Positions 43,001 to 44,270 of a stretch of DNA of 44,270 bases are shown one piece after another. The notes under the pieces are model-generated. The model was given only the letters and a program-made list of their open reading frames with translations, made no database searches and had not been told where the DNA came from. Origin of the DNA: Taishania pollutisoli (GTDB taxonomy: Bacteria; Bacteroidota; Bacteroidia; Flavobacteriales_D; Crocinitomicaceae); the NCBI RefSeq assembly GCF_014518315.1, contig NZ_JACVEL010000016.1, positions 1 through 44,270 of the forward strand, given 5' to 3'. Positions within the stretch are counted from its first letter, which is position 1. Each line of letters opens with the position of its first letter. The position numbers and the translations under genes were made by a program.

Positions 43001-43961
43001 TGAACGAATAGCTGTTAATGGAGTGAGTAGCCGGAAGGGTTGTAGAATTGAAATCCTGGATCCGTACAGGAGCAACATTCGGATTGATATTAATAAAATA
43101 ACAGGATTGATCCGAATAAATATTCCGTTCATTGACAAAGGAAGTTCCTGAAGGAGATAGATCCCATCGGTGAGGACCGGCAGCATAAAATAAAATGTAA
43201 TCATCATTATCAAAAGTCCCGTCGGCTTCACCCTGTATAAAAATAGCATTCATTGCCAGGTCGTCTGTACGGGGAGCACTGTTGAGGTCCGGGATTCTTC
43301 CGTCTCCGTTTCCATATATATGCAGATGTTGCGGATTCAGATTGTTGACATCTACTCCGATGGAAGAAAGAAAATTCCGGTCTATTTTGTAGATTCCGTC
43401 CTGTGTGACGGCAATTTTATACCAGTTTCCTGTTCCCGGACGGAGCACCGATTCGGTCGCAAAGGATTTTGCCTGGTAATTTTGTACGTAAGGGAGTTTG
43501 TTTTGCCGGACAGAAAATGAGGTGATGCGATGAATGGTACCTCCCTTTTTTATGAAAGGAATCAATGAAAGAACCAACAGGCGTTTGTTCCCTCCATTCG
43601 TTATAGCGCCTTTCCATTCAACCGTTTCTAATATTTCTGTATTGGTCAGCTGCAGGTACTTTATCTCCTTTTCATTGGCAGGTGCCGTCTGAACCTCTAT
43701 CAGTTCAAAAGACGCATTTGTTTTTGGAGTAACTTCCTCCATATATTGAAACGCAATTTTCCCATTGGAATGCGCCTGTCCTTTAAAATTGGGGATGTAT
43801 GTGGATGTGCCGTTGATATCAAATGCCTCCGGGTTTGACCACTCAATTGTAAATGTTCTGATCTCCTGTCCGTAAATATCAAAGGACAGAAAAAAAGATA
43901 AAAGACAAAACAGCAAAGTATATAAAAAGAGTAATTTGTTAGTCCTAATCATATTTTTCAT
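40059..43961 (-). CDS. porU: Type IX secretion system sortase PorU (C25 peptidase family)
   Basis: This 1300-residue protein has a signal peptide (about 1-31, ending YGQ). A beta-rich N-terminal half is followed by the gingipain-type C25 domain (~540-930). The catalytic pair is visible: His803 in INYVGHGGVGQ and Cys837 in FVSATCEFTRFD. Upstream, YVCLFGDGSYDPKNR and DFYGILDD are family marks. The C-terminal ~90 residues form a T9SS-type domain of the FlgD-like kind (YPNPFTTNTEFYFEH, GIQWDGRDDFGDDLARGVYVYRL). PorU cuts off the sorting domain of T9SS cargo at the cell surface and attaches the protein to A-LPS where that is made. It is the first gene of porU-porV-ispF and is divergent from a PorP/SprF gene. 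Confidence 0.96.
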   Translation of the reverse strand: MKNMIRTNKLLFLYTLLFCLLSFFLSFDIYGQEIRTFTIEWSNPEAFDINGTSTYIPNFKGQAHSNGKIAFQYMEEVTPKTNASFELIEVQTAPANEKEIKYLQLTNTEILETVEWKGAITNGGNKRLLVLSLIPFIKKGGTIHRITSFSVRQNKLPYVQNYQAKSFATESVLRPGTGNWYKIAVTQDGIYKIDRNFLSSIGVDVNNLNPQHLHIYGNGDGRIPDLNSAPRTDDLAMNAIFIQGEADGTFDNDDYILFYAAGPHRWDLSPSGTSFVNERNIYSDQSCYFININPNVAPVRIQDFNSTTLPATHSINSYSFRAVHENDIVNLNKCGQRWYGEVFDVELSRSFNFPVSNPVPNAPSSLIISMASDSRTTSNGTINYVVNGTTLLSDPVPSNGSGYYGRSTRSMNFNNSNATVAVNIVFQRNNPSISAYLDKIELNTRRQLVFTGSQFSFRDLESTGAGNIGEFSIQNFPVNGFVWDVSDRHLPRKMIGQLTGGGYVFRTATDNLKEFVASNGNSFLTPTFAGTVNPQNLHALSQVDYLIISPSGFLSQANRLADLHRQQGLSVHVVNVDEIYNEFSSGSIDAAAIRTFVKMFYDRTTSPADALKYVCLFGDGSYDPKNRVQGNNNFIPAYQLVGSANSESSIENIVTDDFYGILDDPESMDETSIVDVAIGRLLISNTQMAKEQVNKIEHYMKGGSNFYTENNVNCVDGISSSSFGDWRTKSVNVADMEDYFIVVDHEPGYQYVKTNHPEINTNKLYLDAYQLEATVAGNRSSELNAALLNSFYSGSLVINYVGHGGVGQLSDARIITTNIIQDLRNSDRLPLFVSATCEFTRFDNPELVSAGEWMSINPLGGAIALMTTTRTIYYQTNTAVVGSFNRNVFKRKPDNSPRTFGDILLNTKVDLGTAHDTYKMAFVLIGDPALRIGMPQHKIVIDSINGVAPAMITDTIKALSKVKVKAHLEDFNGTILSSFNGIATPSLYDKPKQLNTLGQKPGPSLIGDANPQPFELQKNVIYRGQSSITNGYFSFEFIVPKDIDYSYGNGKFSMYADNGAIDAVGEEQRVLVGGVNPQGLNDETGPEINLYLNNENFVNGGLTDETPYLIAKIKDENGINTVGNGIGHDITAVIDEKTSNPIILNEYFKNDLDTYQSGELRYQLNKLAPGRHTLTLKVWDVNNNSSQETVEFIVQEKAELALDHVLNYPNPFTTNTEFYFEHNQCCTELETQIQIFTVSGRLVKTINKTIFTQGYRSEGIQWDGRDDFGDDLARGVYVYRLKVRTPAGEIAEKLEKLVLL

Positions 43962-44129
43962 AGTGCAAATATCAGAAAACCTTTAAATGTAACTGATAAA
44001 AAAACGCAATAATTCTTTGATTATTATAAGCAAATTATAATATTTGTAACCTTTTATTTGAATTTACGTTAAAAAGGGACGGTGGGGTGGAGGCTTCATC
44101 ACGTGAAGGTATGATCTAATTCTTATTAA

Positions 44130-44270
44130 ATGAAAGGATTGAAGCGATTAATGACTACGGGATTCCTGTGTTTGACTGCATTTTGCTCAAACGCTCAGGA
44201 TCCGTCGTTTACGCAATTTTATTCAAACCCGATCTATCTGAATCCTGCTTTTGCAGGTTCTAACGGTTGT
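44130..44270 (+). CDS. PorP/SprF family T9SS membrane protein, 5' part only
   Basis: The frame runs from the ATG at 44130 off the window end (47 codons). A signal peptide ends near CSNAQ (about residue 22). The mature start DPSFTQFYSNPIYLNPAFAG is the hallmark of PorP/SprF, an outer-membrane barrel family tied to T9SS and gliding. Bacteroidota genomes often have many copies, commonly beside genes for type B cargo, so it need not be the core PorP. It is divergent from porU with 168 bases between the starts. Confidence 0.9.
   Translation, partial: MKGLKRLMTTGFLCLTAFCSNAQDPSFTQFYSNPIYLNPAFAGSNGC

Noticed and set aside
40494..43520. Several plus-strand ORFs of 60-120 codons opposite porU
   Set aside because: They lie entirely inside the porU gene, have no family features or promoters, and follow the codon pattern of porU in reverse.

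Overview
The window looks like a chromosome segment of a Bacteroidota bacterium, most likely a Flavobacteriales member near Fluviicola/Crocinitomicaceae (the genus is an inference). Reasons: genes for the type IX secretion system (PorU, PorV, a PorP/SprF protein, a PorE-like OmpA protein), large secreted proteins with T9SS type A and type B C-terminal domains, DUF2490 and DUF481-like outer-membrane families, almost no Shine-Dalgarno signals, and many Bacteroidota-type -7 boxes (TAnnTTTG) just ahead of start codons.

Layout. 1-1334: the 3' end of an Rhs gene, with the end of the core and an unclassified C-terminal toxin region, followed by a four-helix membrane protein that is a candidate immunity protein. 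1465-12938: a tightly packed, mostly overlapping plus-strand run of thirteen genes encoding a type II secretion / type IV pseudopilus-like machine. In order these are a MORN/YwqK-like secreted protein with a DKT tandem repeat, a one-helix beta-rich protein, two minor pseudopilin-like proteins, GspF, a GspG-like major pseudopilin, a minimal prepilin peptidase, GspE, the secretin GspD, a GspL/PilM-N-like protein, a GspM/PilO-like protein, an Fn3-like lipoprotein and a GspC/PilP-like protein. No PilT-type retraction ATPase is present, which favours secretion over twitching. 13161-20615: three large secreted proteins. Two are paralogues with the same N-terminal domain and type B (CHU_C) tails; the third has Fn3 repeats and a type A tail. 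A strong terminator ends this block.

20743-25527: a DUF481-like barrel protein, a convergent pair of exported proteins (DUF2490 and MORN-like), a Crp/Fnr regulator and an ArsR-type regulator. 25781-29321: TolC, an HlyD-like adaptor and an ABC-2 permease with no ATPase gene beside them. 29552-31875: a PorE-like TPR/beta-propeller/CRD/OmpA protein and a small lipoprotein with its terminator. 31963-35613: a CapD/PglF-type nucleotide-sugar dehydratase, a hotdog thioesterase, an alpha/beta hydrolase and a MarR regulator. 35679-38137 (minus): a nucleotide-sugar 6-dehydrogenase and a DegT-family aminotransferase in one operon. 38230-43961 (minus): porU-porV-ispF. 44130-end: the 5' end of a PorP/SprF gene.

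How it may fit together. The right half carries the T9SS outer-membrane sortase and shuttle (PorU, PorV). Beside them are a 6-dehydrogenase and a DegT aminotransferase whose families match two steps of the Wbp-type pathway that supplies the sugar linker for A-LPS anchoring of T9SS cargo in Porphyromonas gingivalis. The left half carries a second export machine of T2SS type next to T9SS cargo genes. The T2SS-like locus, with several parts I cannot place in known families, is the best candidate for an under-described system. No tRNA, rRNA, CRISPR array, insertion sequence or integrase was seen.
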